A stretch of 64,000 nucleotides of DNA from Pseudomonadota bacterium (GTDB lineage: Bacteria; Pseudomonadota; Gammaproteobacteria; Pseudomonadales; Pseudohongiellaceae): NCBI GenBank assembly GCA_027621405.1, contig JAQCBT010000008.1, forward strand, positions 62,001-126,000. The letters are read 5' to 3'. Of the stretch, positions 44,673 through 53,614 are shown in pieces. Every line of letters begins with the position of its first letter. The first letter of the stretch is position 1. The notes beneath the pieces are model-generated. The model saw only the letters and a list, made by a program, of their open reading frames with translations, had not been told where the DNA came from and did no database searches. The translations under genes were made by a program, and so were the position numbers.

Positions 44673-46193
44673 ATGGCCAGAATTCGATCCCTTACCACCA
44701 GCACCCTGACACTGCTCGCAGCCGTTCTGCCCTTTTCTGAGGCCATGGCCCAGGAAACGCCCCAGAGCTGGTTCGACGCCGGGCAAGCCACGGTGCAGCG
44801 CAACCTGGCGCTGCGTAACCAGGCGGCAAATGGGATGGCAAAGAATGTCATTCTGTTCATAGGCGATGGCATGGGTGTTTCCACTGTTACCGCGGCTCGC
44901 ATTCACGAGGGACAACTGCGCGGCGAACCCGGCGAGGAAAACCTGCTGAGTTTCGAGGAATTCCCCAATGTGGCCCTCTCCAAGACCTATAACACCGATG
45001 CCCAGGTAGCGGATTCAGCCGGTACCATGTCCGCCATGGCAACCGGCATCAAGACCAGGGCCGGGCTCATCAGTGTCAATCAAAACGTGTTTCGCGGTGA
45101 TTGCAATTCCCAGACAGGCAACCAGACCCTGACATTCCTTGAACGGGCAGAGATGCGCGGTTTGGCAACGGGAGTAGTCACTACCGCGCGTCTCACCCAC
45201 GCCACGCCAGCGGCCAACTACGCCCACATCATGGATCGCGATTTCGAAGATGACGCCGACGCCGTGCGCTTCGATAATGCTGGTGATTGCCCCGACATCG
45301 CGCGCCAGCTCATCGAATTCGGCAGCAAGGTGCTGGGCAGCGATGGCCTGGAAGTGGCACTGGGCGGCGGTCGTGCAAGCTTCATATCTGCTGGCCAGAG
45401 CGACCCCGAATACGGCAGCGCCGGTAACCGGCTCGACGGAAGGGATCTTGCGGCAGAATGGGTCGAACTGGAACCAAACAGTCATTACGTGTGGAATAAG
45501 GAGCAGTTCGACAGTATCGATCCCGCCTCCACGGATCACCTGTTAGGACTCTTCCAGCCTTCACACATGCAATATGAACACGACCGACCAGGAGACGCTG
45601 GTGGCGAGCCGAGCCTGAGCGAGATGACTGCGAAGGCAATCGAGATACTCAGCAAGAACGAGAACGGTTACTACCTGACGGTGGAATCGGGTCGCATTGA
45701 TCATGCTCATCACGATACCAATCCCCATCGCGCGCTGGACGATGCCGTTGAATTTTCCAACGCAATCCGCACGGCGTCAGAGATGGTGAATCTGGATGAC
45801 ACCCTGATCATCGTCACCGCCGATCACAGTCACGTCTTCACGATTGCAGGATACCCGAAGCGCGGCAACCCCATTCTGGGTAAATCGGTTGGCATCGACA
45901 GCAGCGGCGACCTGGCCCTGGCTGGTGATGGATTGCCTTACACCACTCTGGGCTATGCCAATGGCGTCGGGCATGAAGACGGTAACACCGGTCGTTCGGA
46001 TCTAACCAATGTGGACACCACTGACCCCGACTTCCATCCACAGGTCACGGTACCCATGAGTTCCGAAAGCCATGGCGGTGAAGATGTGGCGATCTATGCG
46101 ATTGGACCGGGATCGGATCTGATCCGCGGGGTCATGGAGCAAAATGTAATCTTCCACGTGATGATGGAAGCGAGCAGACTCTCTACCCGGTAA
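44673..46193 (+). CDS. phoA: Alkaline phosphatase (PhoA family)
   Basis: A 506-residue periplasmic metal-dependent phosphomonoesterase with Sec signal (TLTLLAAVLPFSEAMA). The core motifs are ILFIGDGMG (metal ligand Asp), VADSAGTMSAM with the nucleophile Ser115, VTTARLTHATPAANYAH, SGRIDHAHHDTNPHRALDD and ITVTADHSHVF-type segment (IIVTADHSHVF), and SSESHGGEDVAIYAIGP. Zinc/magnesium ligands therefore appear complete. Its stop codon TAA is located inside the first of three terminator-like hairpins. No Pho box was recognised. Confidence 0.93.
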   Translation: MARIRSLTTSTLTLLAAVLPFSEAMAQETPQSWFDAGQATVQRNLALRNQAANGMAKNVILFIGDGMGVSTVTAARIHEGQLRGEPGEENLLSFEEFPNVALSKTYNTDAQVADSAGTMSAMATGIKTRAGLISVNQNVFRGDCNSQTGNQTLTFLERAEMRGLATGVVTTARLTHATPAANYAHIMDRDFEDDADAVRFDNAGDCPDIARQLIEFGSKVLGSDGLEVALGGGRASFISAGQSDPEYGSAGNRLDGRDLAAEWVELEPNSHYVWNKEQFDSIDPASTDHLLGLFQPSHMQYEHDRPGDAGGEPSLSEMTAKAIEILSKNENGYYLTVESGRIDHAHHDTNPHRALDDAVEFSNAIRTASEMVNLDDTLIIVTADHSHVFTIAGYPKRGNPILGKSVGIDSSGDLALAGDGLPYTTLGYANGVGHEDGNTGRSDLTNVDTTDPDFHPQVTVPMSSESHGGEDVAIYAIGPGSDLIRGVMEQNVIFHVMMEASRLSTR

Positions 46194-46546
46194 GGGTGCA
46201 TCCCTGCACCCTTACCTTTGTCGTCGCCAATCGCTGGCGCAGACGTGGGATTCTGCTGGCGATTGGCTCCTCGCATGCGCTTCGCGCATGACGGCATCCA
46301 TGCCTCACTTCGAGAAACCTTTGATCTCAATGCCAACTTTTACAGGCGTAGTAGATGCAAGTCGACTCTCTACCTCACCCGGTAAGGGTGCATCCCTGCA
46401 CCCTTACCTTTGTCGTCGGCATCCATGCCTCACTTCGAGAAACCTTTGATCGCAGTGCCAACTTTTGCAGACAGCAGGGGATGCAAATCAACTCTCTTCC
46501 ATACCCGGTAAGGGTGCATCCCTGCACCCTTACCTTTGTAGTCGCC
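46186..46546. repeat. Three copies of a terminator-like hairpin repeat
   Basis: Hairpins with identical 12-bp arms (GGTAAGGGTGCA, TCCC loop, TGCACCCTTACC, then TTTGT) start at 46189, 46381 and 46507. The spacing is 192 and then 126 bases; the stretches at about 46293-46417 and 46418-46540 are tandem copies of about 125 bases (CATCCATGCCTCACTTCGAG...). The first copy contains the phoA stop codon and its unit has a 66-base insert with two further hairpins (9-bp arms at 46226-46234/46259-46267, and CATGCGC/GCGCATG near 46275). This 362-base gap between convergent phoA and astB holds no gene. It likely ends transcription from both sides. Confidence 0.75.
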
Positions 46547-46555
46547 AATCAGAAT

Positions 46556-47893
46556 TTAGCGCTGAAAGTCGTAGACGGAGCCCAGCCGTAGCAACTGGCT
46601 CAACTCATCGAGCGCCGTTCGACACTCATTCAACAAGGATGGGTCCGCCAGATCGGACGGCGACAGTTCATCCCGGTAATGCTTCTCTACCCATTGCCTG
46701 AGTTGTCCATATAGCGCTTCATTCAACAGCACATTCGCATCCAGGGCCTGCTGTTGCGCTTCACTCATCACTACCCGCAAGCGCAGGCAAGCGGGACCAC
46801 CTCCGTTGTTCATACTCTGTCGTAGATCGAAATAGCGGACTTCCTTGATAGCATTGTCCCCTGCCTCCAGCTTCTGCAGGTAGGCATACACAGACGCCGT
46901 CTCCCTGCACTCGGTAGGTACTATCAATGTCGCCCCCGTGGAATTGGGTCTTGCGATCAACTGGGAATTGAACAGGTACGAATTCACCGCTTCATCTAAT
47001 GAAACCTCGGAGGCGGCCACCTCGATATAGTCCAGGGTTTCACCCGAAGCCCGGTCGAGTTCCCTGCGCAGCAAGTCGGTGCCGAGGAAAGCCAGTTCGT
47101 GATAGAACAGCAGCTGAAGATTTCCGACAGCGATCACATCGTTGTGGAAAACACCGGCATCGATCGCCTGCGGATTCTGCTGCGCGAACACTGTCTTCGC
47201 TGGATTCAAGCCATGGGCCCTAGCAATTACCTGGCAGGCTTCCAGGGCTTGCCTGGCAGGATACTTTTGCGGCTGCGGCCCCCCTTGCTCCCTGCTGCCG
47301 TAAACGAACAGTTCCACCCCCGCAGAATCATAGCTGGAACAGAGCCGGGTGTGATTCGCCGCGCCTTCATCGCTAAACCTCGGCGTAGCCGGCAGAGCGG
47401 CATGATGCCGGTAGCTATCGCCAGCAAAGATTGCCTGCAGTATCCGGCCTGTAATCCTGGATTCGATCGACCTGTGCAACATATGGCTCAGATTGGCCGG
47501 TGTGAAATGGGTCTTGCCGTCTGCCGTATCGGCTGCCGGAGAAATGGTGGCCGCATTGGCAACCCACATACTGGCAGCCGAAGCGGCGCTGGCAAGCAGA
47601 TGCGGCGCTTCTTTCGCCGCCTGTCGCAATATGTCCCCATCACTCTTGCCGCTGAAGCCCAGCTGCCTTAGCAGGCGAACATCGGGCCTCTCCTGTGGCG
47701 GGAGCACTCCCTGTACCATGCCCATCTCATGGAGGGCCCACATCTTCTCCAGTCCCTGCAAGGCCGCCTGTCTGGGTGACGAGATCGCGCCCGAGTGTTT
47801 GGTCGCGGCGACATTCCCAAAGGCGAGCCCCGAGTAGTTATGACTGGGACCGACAAGGCCATCAAAATTGACTTCCTGACTGCGGGTGCTCAA
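46556..47893 (-). CDS. astB: N-succinylarginine dihydrolase
   Basis: A 445-residue cytosolic enzyme that turns N2-succinylarginine into succinylornithine, ammonia and CO2, step 2 of the AST route. A TTG at 47893 is the only start near the family's natural N-terminus (EVNFDGLVGPSHNYSGLAFGN). Seen: the amidinotransferase-fold catalytic segments HFTPANLSHMLHRSIE, HNDVIAVGN with the His, and the C-terminal NGGGPACLRLRVV (Cys). It is the last gene of the AST operon, 10 bases after astD. Confidence 0.92.
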   Translation of the reverse strand: MSTRSQEVNFDGLVGPSHNYSGLAFGNVAATKHSGAISSPRQAALQGLEKMWALHEMGMVQGVLPPQERPDVRLLRQLGFSGKSDGDILRQAAKEAPHLLASAASAASMWVANAATISPAADTADGKTHFTPANLSHMLHRSIESRITGRILQAIFAGDSYRHHAALPATPRFSDEGAANHTRLCSSYDSAGVELFVYGSREQGGPQPQKYPARQALEACQVIARAHGLNPAKTVFAQQNPQAIDAGVFHNDVIAVGNLQLLFYHELAFLGTDLLRRELDRASGETLDYIEVAASEVSLDEAVNSYLFNSQLIARPNSTGATLIVPTECRETASVYAYLQKLEAGDNAIKEVRYFDLRQSMNNGGGPACLRLRVVMSEAQQQALDANVLLNEALYGQLRQWVEKHYRDELSPSDLADPSLLNECRTALDELSQLLRLGSVYDFQR

Positions 47894-47903
47894 GGCTTTG
47901 CTC

Positions 47904-49367
47904 TCACAGCTTGATACCGGGCGGCAGGTTTGCCGGTAGCTCTACCGAGCCCGCAGCAACGCTGGCTACGGGATAGGCACAATAGTCTGCTGCATAAAAT
48001 GCACCCGGGCGGAAATTACCACTAGCCCCGACCCCGCCGAACGGTGCTGCCCCGCTTGCTCCGGTGGTTGGACGGTTGAAATTAATTATTCCAGCGCGTA
48101 CCCGGGGCAGGAAGTAGTGCCAGTCCGCGTCATCGTCGCTGAGCAAGCCGGCGCTTAGGCCGTAGCGGGTATTGTTGGCCTCTGCGATTGCCGCATTAAA
48201 ATCATCCACCCATATGACCTGCAACAGTGGCCCGAAGCATTCCTCATCAACGATGTTGAGGGAATCGCTAACGTCGATGATGCCCGGGCTCAGGAAGGGT
48301 CGATCAGGCTGTGGGCGATCCACGGCAAGCAGACTCCGTCCTCCACTGCTCAGCAGGCTGCGCTCAAAATCCAGCACCATGTCCGCCGCCCTGTTGGAGA
48401 TGACCGGCCCCATGAAGCAATCATCTGCAGTACCCACTCTCAGGACCCGGCTCGTCTCCACAAGGCTGGCCAGTAAGGCCTCATTGTCGGAAGACTTCAC
48501 CAGCACCAGTCGCCGGGCACAGGTACAGCGTTGACCGGCAGTGATAAAGGCTGACTGCACTATGGTGTAAACGGCGGCCGCATGGTCACCGACCTTGTTC
48601 ACAACCAGCGGATTATTGCCACCCATCTCCAGGGCCAGCATCTTTTCCGGACGGCCGCCAAACTGTTTGTGGATGGCATGCCCGGTGCGCGAACTCCCGG
48701 TAAACAGCACACCATCCAGCCCATCGTTGGCACCGAGCAGCTCACCGGTTTTGCCGTCGCCCTGCACCAGGTTAATGACCCCGGGGGGCAGGCCCGCCTG
48801 TTGCCAGCATTGCACCATCAGGTCAGCAAACTGGGGAGTCAACTCAGACGGTTTAAAGACGATGGTATTGCCGGCAAGCAAGGCAGGAATGATGTGTCCA
48901 TTCGGTAAGTGCCCCGGAAAATTGTAAGGACCCAGTACCGCAAAAACACCGATAGCACGGTGACTTAATGCCATACTTACGCCAGCATTCTCGTTGACAC
49001 TCTCTCCAGTCCGGGAATGATAAGCCTGGTCCGATGCGGCGGCCTTGGCAACCATGGTGCCGATTTCGGTCCTGCTCTCCCACAGTGGCTTACCAGTCTC
49101 CAGGTGAAGTGACTCAGCCAGCTGATCGGAGTGTGTTTGCAACTGCTCGATGAAGCGAGTGACAAAATCCTTTCGCTGCCCATAGGGAAGCAGGGACCAG
49201 GACGGGAATGCGGCTCGCGCGGCTTGCACCGCCAGCTCGACCTCCCGTTCGCCAGCAGTGTGTCCCGACCAGAGCACCTCGCCGTTAGCGGGGTTTACTG
49301 ACTCAAATGGAGCACCATTACTGGCCTGCCATTGACCGTTGATAAAATGTTGTTGCTTGTTTTGCAT
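47904..49367 (-). CDS. astD: N-succinylglutamate 5-semialdehyde dehydrogenase
   Basis: A 487-residue NAD-dependent aldehyde dehydrogenase starting at the ATG at 49367 (MQNKQQHFINGQW). Marks are GVFAVLGPYNFPGHLPNGHI, the catalytic Glu in ALEMGGNNPL, the nucleophile in GQRCTCARRL, and the C-terminal FGGVGASGNFRP. It is step 4 of the AST pathway, making succinylglutamate. It lies 25 bases downstream of astA's stop and 10 bases before astB. Confidence 0.93.
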   Translation of the reverse strand: MQNKQQHFINGQWQASNGAPFESVNPANGEVLWSGHTAGEREVELAVQAARAAFPSWSLLPYGQRKDFVTRFIEQLQTHSDQLAESLHLETGKPLWESRTEIGTMVAKAAASDQAYHSRTGESVNENAGVSMALSHRAIGVFAVLGPYNFPGHLPNGHIIPALLAGNTIVFKPSELTPQFADLMVQCWQQAGLPPGVINLVQGDGKTGELLGANDGLDGVLFTGSSRTGHAIHKQFGGRPEKMLALEMGGNNPLVVNKVGDHAAAVYTIVQSAFITAGQRCTCARRLVLVKSSDNEALLASLVETSRVLRVGTADDCFMGPVISNRAADMVLDFERSLLSSGGRSLLAVDRPQPDRPFLSPGIIDVSDSLNIVDEECFGPLLQVIWVDDFNAAIAEANNTRYGLSAGLLSDDDADWHYFLPRVRAGIINFNRPTTGASGAAPFGGVGASGNFRPGAFYAADYCAYPVASVAAGSVELPANLPPGIKL

Positions 49368-49392
49368 GTTATTGAGTACCAGATGCTTGCGC

Positions 49393-50433
49393 TTAACTGC
49401 GGCTACGCAATTCCAGAATGCGCACCTTGTCGCCAACAGATATTCCGAGAAGCTCCGCCGCCCGCCTGCTAATGCTGACCTTATTCTCATCCTGGTACTG
49501 CACAGGTGAAAGCGTCAACCGATAGTTGGCCAGCCTGCCGTTGCTCACGATGCACGTCGCCTCAGACCCGTCTTCGGAATCTTTCGACTCAGACAGGCCG
49601 TGCACAGTCACCTGCCGTGTATTGCGAATCGACTCAATATTCTCCCGCTCACACTGCATGACCGGGCCAGCATCAAAAATGTCGATGGTACCCTGATACT
49701 GGAAACCTTCTTTCTCGAGTAGTTTACGTGCCGGAACGGCGTCGTCGTGAGGTCTGCCAATGACCTTTACCGCCGCCTCCGGAAGCAGTTCAAGATACAC
49801 CGGGAATCTGGGCATCAGGTCCGAAATAAATTGAGAGCCATTCACGGCACTGATGAAATCCGCCTTATCGAAAGGCAGGTTGAAAAACTTCTGACCCAGG
49901 TGCTCCCAGAATGGAGAAGACTGCTTTTCATCCAGCCAACCGCGAATCTCGGCAAACACAATGTCGCTGAAGCGTTCCGGGAAATCACTCATGAAGACAT
50001 AGCGACAGCGGGACAGGAACTGACCACCAAAACGGCTCCGGTACTCTGGCATCAGGAACAGGGAGATGAGTTCGGTCTCACCGGTAAAGTCATTCACCAG
50101 GTTGAGCAGGTTGCTGATGACCCGGATACCCAGCGCTTCGGAAGCCTTCATATCCTTGCTCAGCTTGTAGTTATAGAATGGTCGGGTTAGCCCAACTCCG
50201 GCGACGATTCCGGCAGTGCCGACTATCTTCCCGCTCTCTGGTTCTTCCATGACCAGCAGGTAAACAGATTCCGTGTCAGTTCGCGGAGTTTCACTGAGGC
50301 TCTCCTGCACCAACTCGAGTTTCTTCACCCAGGTGGGCCTGTCGAAAGGCATGGAAGTCATGCCAGGCGGCAGCAAGGCCGACAGTTGCAACAGGGATTC
50401 CAGATCCTGCGGTCCGGCAGATCGGATCAACAT
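49393..50433 (-). CDS. astA: Arginine N-succinyltransferase
   Basis: A 346-residue enzyme succinylating arginine, step 1 of the AST pathway. The N-terminus MLIRSAGPQDLESLLQLSALLPPGMTSMP, the acetyltransferase-like core GTAGIVAGVGLTRPFYNYKL and ELISLFLMPEYRSRFGGQFLSRCRYVFMSDFPERF match AstA closely throughout. Its start overlaps the stop of the upstream M20 hydrolase gene by seven bases, so translation is coupled. Confidence 0.93.
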   Translation of the reverse strand: MLIRSAGPQDLESLLQLSALLPPGMTSMPFDRPTWVKKLELVQESLSETPRTDTESVYLLVMEEPESGKIVGTAGIVAGVGLTRPFYNYKLSKDMKASEALGIRVISNLLNLVNDFTGETELISLFLMPEYRSRFGGQFLSRCRYVFMSDFPERFSDIVFAEIRGWLDEKQSSPFWEHLGQKFFNLPFDKADFISAVNGSQFISDLMPRFPVYLELLPEAAVKVIGRPHDDAVPARKLLEKEGFQYQGTIDIFDAGPVMQCERENIESIRNTRQVTVHGLSESKDSEDGSEATCIVSNGRLANYRLTLSPVQYQDENKVSISRRAAELLGISVGDKVRILELRSRS

Positions 50434-51686
50434 GTCGCAAGGCCCTCTTCAGCTCTACTTTGCTGCTCCCTTAGAGCCAGCAATTCGTCTCCTTGCCGGG
50501 ATAGTCTGTCCAGCAGCAGGAGGCTGAGCTTGGCGCGTTGAGTCAGGCTGTCGATCAGCATGAATTCCTGATCGGTATGGATATAGCCGCCCTGCACACC
50601 GAGGGTATCGATATTGGGAAGACCAGCAGCTGCCAGATTATTGCCATCGCAGCAGCCTCCCGTATCGGCAAAGCGCAACTCCTCAGACAACTGGCGCCCA
50701 CAGTCTACCGCCCAATCCATGAACAACTGGTTGGCCGGGGATATAGTCTTGGGAGGGCGGCTGAAACCGCCATGCAGGCTAAACCGGCAGTCGCTGTGTG
50801 CATTCAGGTCCTGCACGAGTTCCTGCAGTTGCCGCAGGAAGCCTTCCTGATCCTCGCGGCGCCAGCAGCGAACATTGAACTGGCAGACGGCATTGTCGGG
50901 CACCACATTGAGGGCAGTACCACCCTGGATGCGTCCAACATTTACCATCAGTCCCTTTTCACTATCAGTGAATGCAGCAAGCCTGTCGATGGCACTCGCC
51001 AGTGCTACGATGGCATTGCGTCCCTTGTGGAATTCTCGCCCGGCATGGGCTGACTCACCCTTCGCTACCAGAGTGAAATTTGCAGAGCCTTTGCGGGCCC
51101 TGGAGAGCGTGCCGTCGGTCAGGCCTGGCTCATAGATCATCCCGGCATGAGCACTACCCGCCGCCTTGACCAGGTGATCGGCAGAACCATGGGAGCCAGT
51201 TTCCTCATCGGCATTTAGAATGACCCGCCATCCCAGTTGCCCACTGCCGGCAAAAGCTTCATATGCTTGCAAAGCGGTAAGCATGGCAAGGATGCCACCC
51301 TTCATATCAGCGACTCCAGGCCCCTTCAGAACCCCTCCATCCTGGACTTCTGGCAACTGAAAATGATGGTCAGCCGGAAACACCGTATCCATGTGCCCCA
51401 CAAGCAGCACCTGAATTGGGGCTGCAGGGCGCATACGGTAGTCCAGCATGTCACCATAGCTTTCTGTCACCAGCTCACCATTCAGGTTTGCTCTCTGCGC
51501 CGTTGCAGAAGGGACGACTTCGAGGTGTCCCGAATGACTGTTAAGGTCTGCAGCAAACACTTCACTGACTCGTGCGATGCCGGGCAAATTTCCACTTCCG
51601 GAATTAATTGCCGACAGCTCGCAGAGGCGGGCCAACAGGGATTCCCGCTCCGACTCTATCCAGCGAAATGATTCCTGCAGATCCAT
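50427..51686 (-). CDS. M20-family metallohydrolase in the AST operon
   Basis: A 419-residue M20 peptidase/deacylase. The zinc site is complete: VLLVGHMDTVFP (His, Asp), GPGVADMKGG (bridging Asp), ADEETGS (catalytic Glu and ligand), and GVQGGYIHTDQEF (last His). It resembles carboxypeptidase G2 and acetylornithine deacetylase types. In the AST operon the last step (succinylglutamate to glutamate) is normally done by AstE, which is not seen here; this protein is well placed to do it. It starts two bases after the aminotransferase stop and overlaps astA. Confidence 0.88.
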   Translation of the reverse strand: MDLQESFRWIESERESLLARLCELSAINSGSGNLPGIARVSEVFAADLNSHSGHLEVVPSATAQRANLNGELVTESYGDMLDYRMRPAAPIQVLLVGHMDTVFPADHHFQLPEVQDGGVLKGPGVADMKGGILAMLTALQAYEAFAGSGQLGWRVILNADEETGSHGSADHLVKAAGSAHAGMIYEPGLTDGTLSRARKGSANFTLVAKGESAHAGREFHKGRNAIVALASAIDRLAAFTDSEKGLMVNVGRIQGGTALNVVPDNAVCQFNVRCWRREDQEGFLRQLQELVQDLNAHSDCRFSLHGGFSRPPKTISPANQLFMDWAVDCGRQLSEELRFADTGGCCDGNNLAAAGLPNIDTLGVQGGYIHTDQEFMLIDSLTQRAKLSLLLLDRLSRQGDELLALREQQSRAEEGLATC

Positions 51687-51688
51687 AG

Positions 51689-52945
51689 TTAATCAGAGCT
51701 TCCTTCAGCCTTGGCGAGGGATTCCAGGGTGCTTTCGATAATGGTTAAGGCCTTCTCGATGTGCGCATCGGAGATATTCATGGGCGGCAGCAAGCGAATC
51801 ATATTGTCGCCTGCCCGACCAACCAGCAGGTGGTTGTTGCGCAGCGCTACCAGCATGTCCACGTTGGGGATCTCACACTTCACACCGATCATCAGTCCCA
51901 ACCCGGAAGTGGCGGAGATCAATTTCGGGAAGCGTTCAACGAGCTTCTCGAGCCCTTGCTTGAGTCTTGCCCCCTTGCGCTCGATGTCTGCCAACAGTTG
52001 GGGCTCCAGCACCAGATCCATGATCGCGTTGCCCACCGCCATGGCCAATGGATTACCACCGAAGGTGCTGCCATGGGTGCCAACAACCATGTGCTTGCCA
52101 ACTTCTTCTGTAGTCAGGCAGGCGCCCAATGGGAAACCACCGCCAAGACCCTTTGCCAGCGACATGACATCGGGCACCACATCGAAATGTTCATAGGCGA
52201 ACAGCTTGCCCGTTCGCGCCACACCACACTGAACTTCGTCCAGCATCAGCAACAGGCCATGTTCGTCACACAGCGCGCGCAGGCCCTGAATAAATTCCCG
52301 GGTAACGGGTCGAATACCGCCTTCACCCTGAACGGTTTCCACGATGATGCCAGCAGTATTTTCACCAATAGCCTTCTTCACAGCATCCAGATCGCCCCAG
52401 GCAACCTGGTCGAAGCCATGGTCGGTAGGCACAAAATTCTGTATGTGGGACGGGTTTCCGGCGGCGGCTACCGCAGCGATGGTGCGTCCATGAAAACTGT
52501 CGCTGAACCCAATCAGGCGATAGCGCTCTTTCTTGCCTATGCCTGCCTGGTAACCACGAACTGCCTTGATACCCGCTTCGATGGCTTCGGTACCGGAATT
52601 GGCAAAGAAAACGCGGTCGGCAAAACTGTTCTCCGTCAGGCGTTTCGCCAGCCGCTCGCCTTCCGGGATACGGAACACATTGGACAGGTGCCAAACCTTC
52701 TCCGCCTGGTCCTTTAGCGCGGCTACCAGGTGCGGATGGGCATGGCCGAAACCGGTTACGGCGATTCCACTGAGAAAATCCAGGTAGGTCTGGCCATCTT
52801 CAGTGAACAGCTCGCTGCCGCGGCCGTGGGTGAACACGATGTCATTGGGTGGGCTGTAGCTGGGCCACATGGATTCTCTGGCTTCGGATGTATTGGCTGC
52901 ATCCTTGGCAGCGGTGTTGGCTGTTTGGGTCACCTTGACCTCCAT
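51689..52945 (-). CDS. astC: Succinylornithine/acetylornithine aminotransferase
   Basis: A 418-residue PLP enzyme from the ATG at 52945. Family motifs are GIAVTGFGHAHPHLV, NSGTEAIEAGIKAVRGY, SDSFHGRT, LLMLDEVQCGVARTG and the PLP Lys in SLAKGLGGGFP, with GTHGSTFGGNPLA. AstC (AST step 3) and ArgD are close homologues; the context of astA, astD and astB argues for succinylornithine transaminase, though it may also serve arginine synthesis. It is the first gene of the operon, divergent from an Lrp-type regulator. Confidence 0.9.
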   Translation of the reverse strand: MEVKVTQTANTAAKDAANTSEARESMWPSYSPPNDIVFTHGRGSELFTEDGQTYLDFLSGIAVTGFGHAHPHLVAALKDQAEKVWHLSNVFRIPEGERLAKRLTENSFADRVFFANSGTEAIEAGIKAVRGYQAGIGKKERYRLIGFSDSFHGRTIAAVAAAGNPSHIQNFVPTDHGFDQVAWGDLDAVKKAIGENTAGIIVETVQGEGGIRPVTREFIQGLRALCDEHGLLLMLDEVQCGVARTGKLFAYEHFDVVPDVMSLAKGLGGGFPLGACLTTEEVGKHMVVGTHGSTFGGNPLAMAVGNAIMDLVLEPQLLADIERKGARLKQGLEKLVERFPKLISATSGLGLMIGVKCEIPNVDMLVALRNNHLLVGRAGDNMIRLLPPMNISDAHIEKALTIIESTLESLAKAEGSSD

Positions 52946-53042
52946 CGAATAATCTTTAGGTGTATAGCGTAACAGGAAGCCCACGAAAGGAGCTTTCTAT
53001 CTTTTTCTAATTGATAAATAAGCTATTTTCAATATCACAGCA

Positions 53043-53061
53043 AACCGAATAAAATTCGGTT
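53043..53061. promoter_or_regulatory. Palindrome between astC and the Lrp-type gene
   Basis: AACCGAAT-AAA-ATTCGGTT is a perfect inverted repeat with 8-bp arms in the 174-base divergent intergenic stretch. Its place and size fit an operator for the adjacent Lrp-family regulator; AT-rich sequence beside it (53010-53042) is a likely promoter region. Binding is inferred. Confidence 0.45.
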
Positions 53062-53119
53062 GCTGCCCGGGGGCGGGCCAATTCAGCGAAAAATCGAAGG
53101 TAATATTGGAATAGCGAAC

Positions 53120-53614
53120 ATGGCGAGCATCAAGCTGGACAGGATCGACCAGAAGATCCTGCAGATTTTGCAACAACAGGGACGAATTACCAATCAAAAG
53201 TTGGCTGATCAGGTGAGTTTATCTCCCAGCTCCTGCCTGCAGAGGGTGCGTCGACTGGAGACTGGTGGTGTAATCGAGTCTTATCAGGCCCGGATCAACC
53301 TGACCCGGGTGGCACGCCATATTATCTGCATCGCCACGGTTTCACTGCGCAACCACACGCAGGATGAATTCACCGCATTCGAGGCACTGGTGGAGGCGAT
53401 TCCCGAGGTAGTTGAATGCTTCACAGTGAGCGGAGAGTCTGATTTCCTGATGCGCATCATCTGCCCGGACATGAACCGCTACGTCGAGATCAACGATCAA
53501 CTCGTCGCCAGCAACAGCTACCAGGTCACCATCAATTCCTACGTGGTAATGAAGGAGAACAAACCGTTCCGGGGTATCGACCTGAAAACCCTGCAGGAAA
53601 CAGAACCTGGCTAG
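53120..53614 (+). CDS. Lrp/AsnC-family transcription regulator
   Basis: A 164-residue regulator starting at the ATG at 53120. Residues 5-60 hold the helix-turn-helix (LDRIDQKILQILQQQGRITNQKLADQVSLSPSSCLQRVRRLE has the family pattern in order), followed by the RAM ligand domain (IATVSLRNHTQDEFTAFEALVEAIPEVVECFTVSGESDFLMRI). The family senses amino acids and often controls the gene it faces. It is divergent from the AST operon, so it probably controls arginine use. Confidence 0.9.
   Translation: MASIKLDRIDQKILQILQQQGRITNQKLADQVSLSPSSCLQRVRRLETGGVIESYQARINLTRVARHIICIATVSLRNHTQDEFTAFEALVEAIPEVVECFTVSGESDFLMRIICPDMNRYVEINDQLVASNSYQVTINSYVVMKENKPFRGIDLKTLQETEPG

Noticed and set aside
46189..46534. 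Regularly repeated hairpins taken as CRISPR
   Set aside because: Only three units of unequal spacing (192 and 126), the spacers are themselves partly repeated, and no cas genes are present.
51761..52717. Long plus-strand open frame (318 codons) opposite astC
   Set aside because: It lies wholly antisense to a clearly coding aminotransferase gene, and its translation has no recognisable motif.
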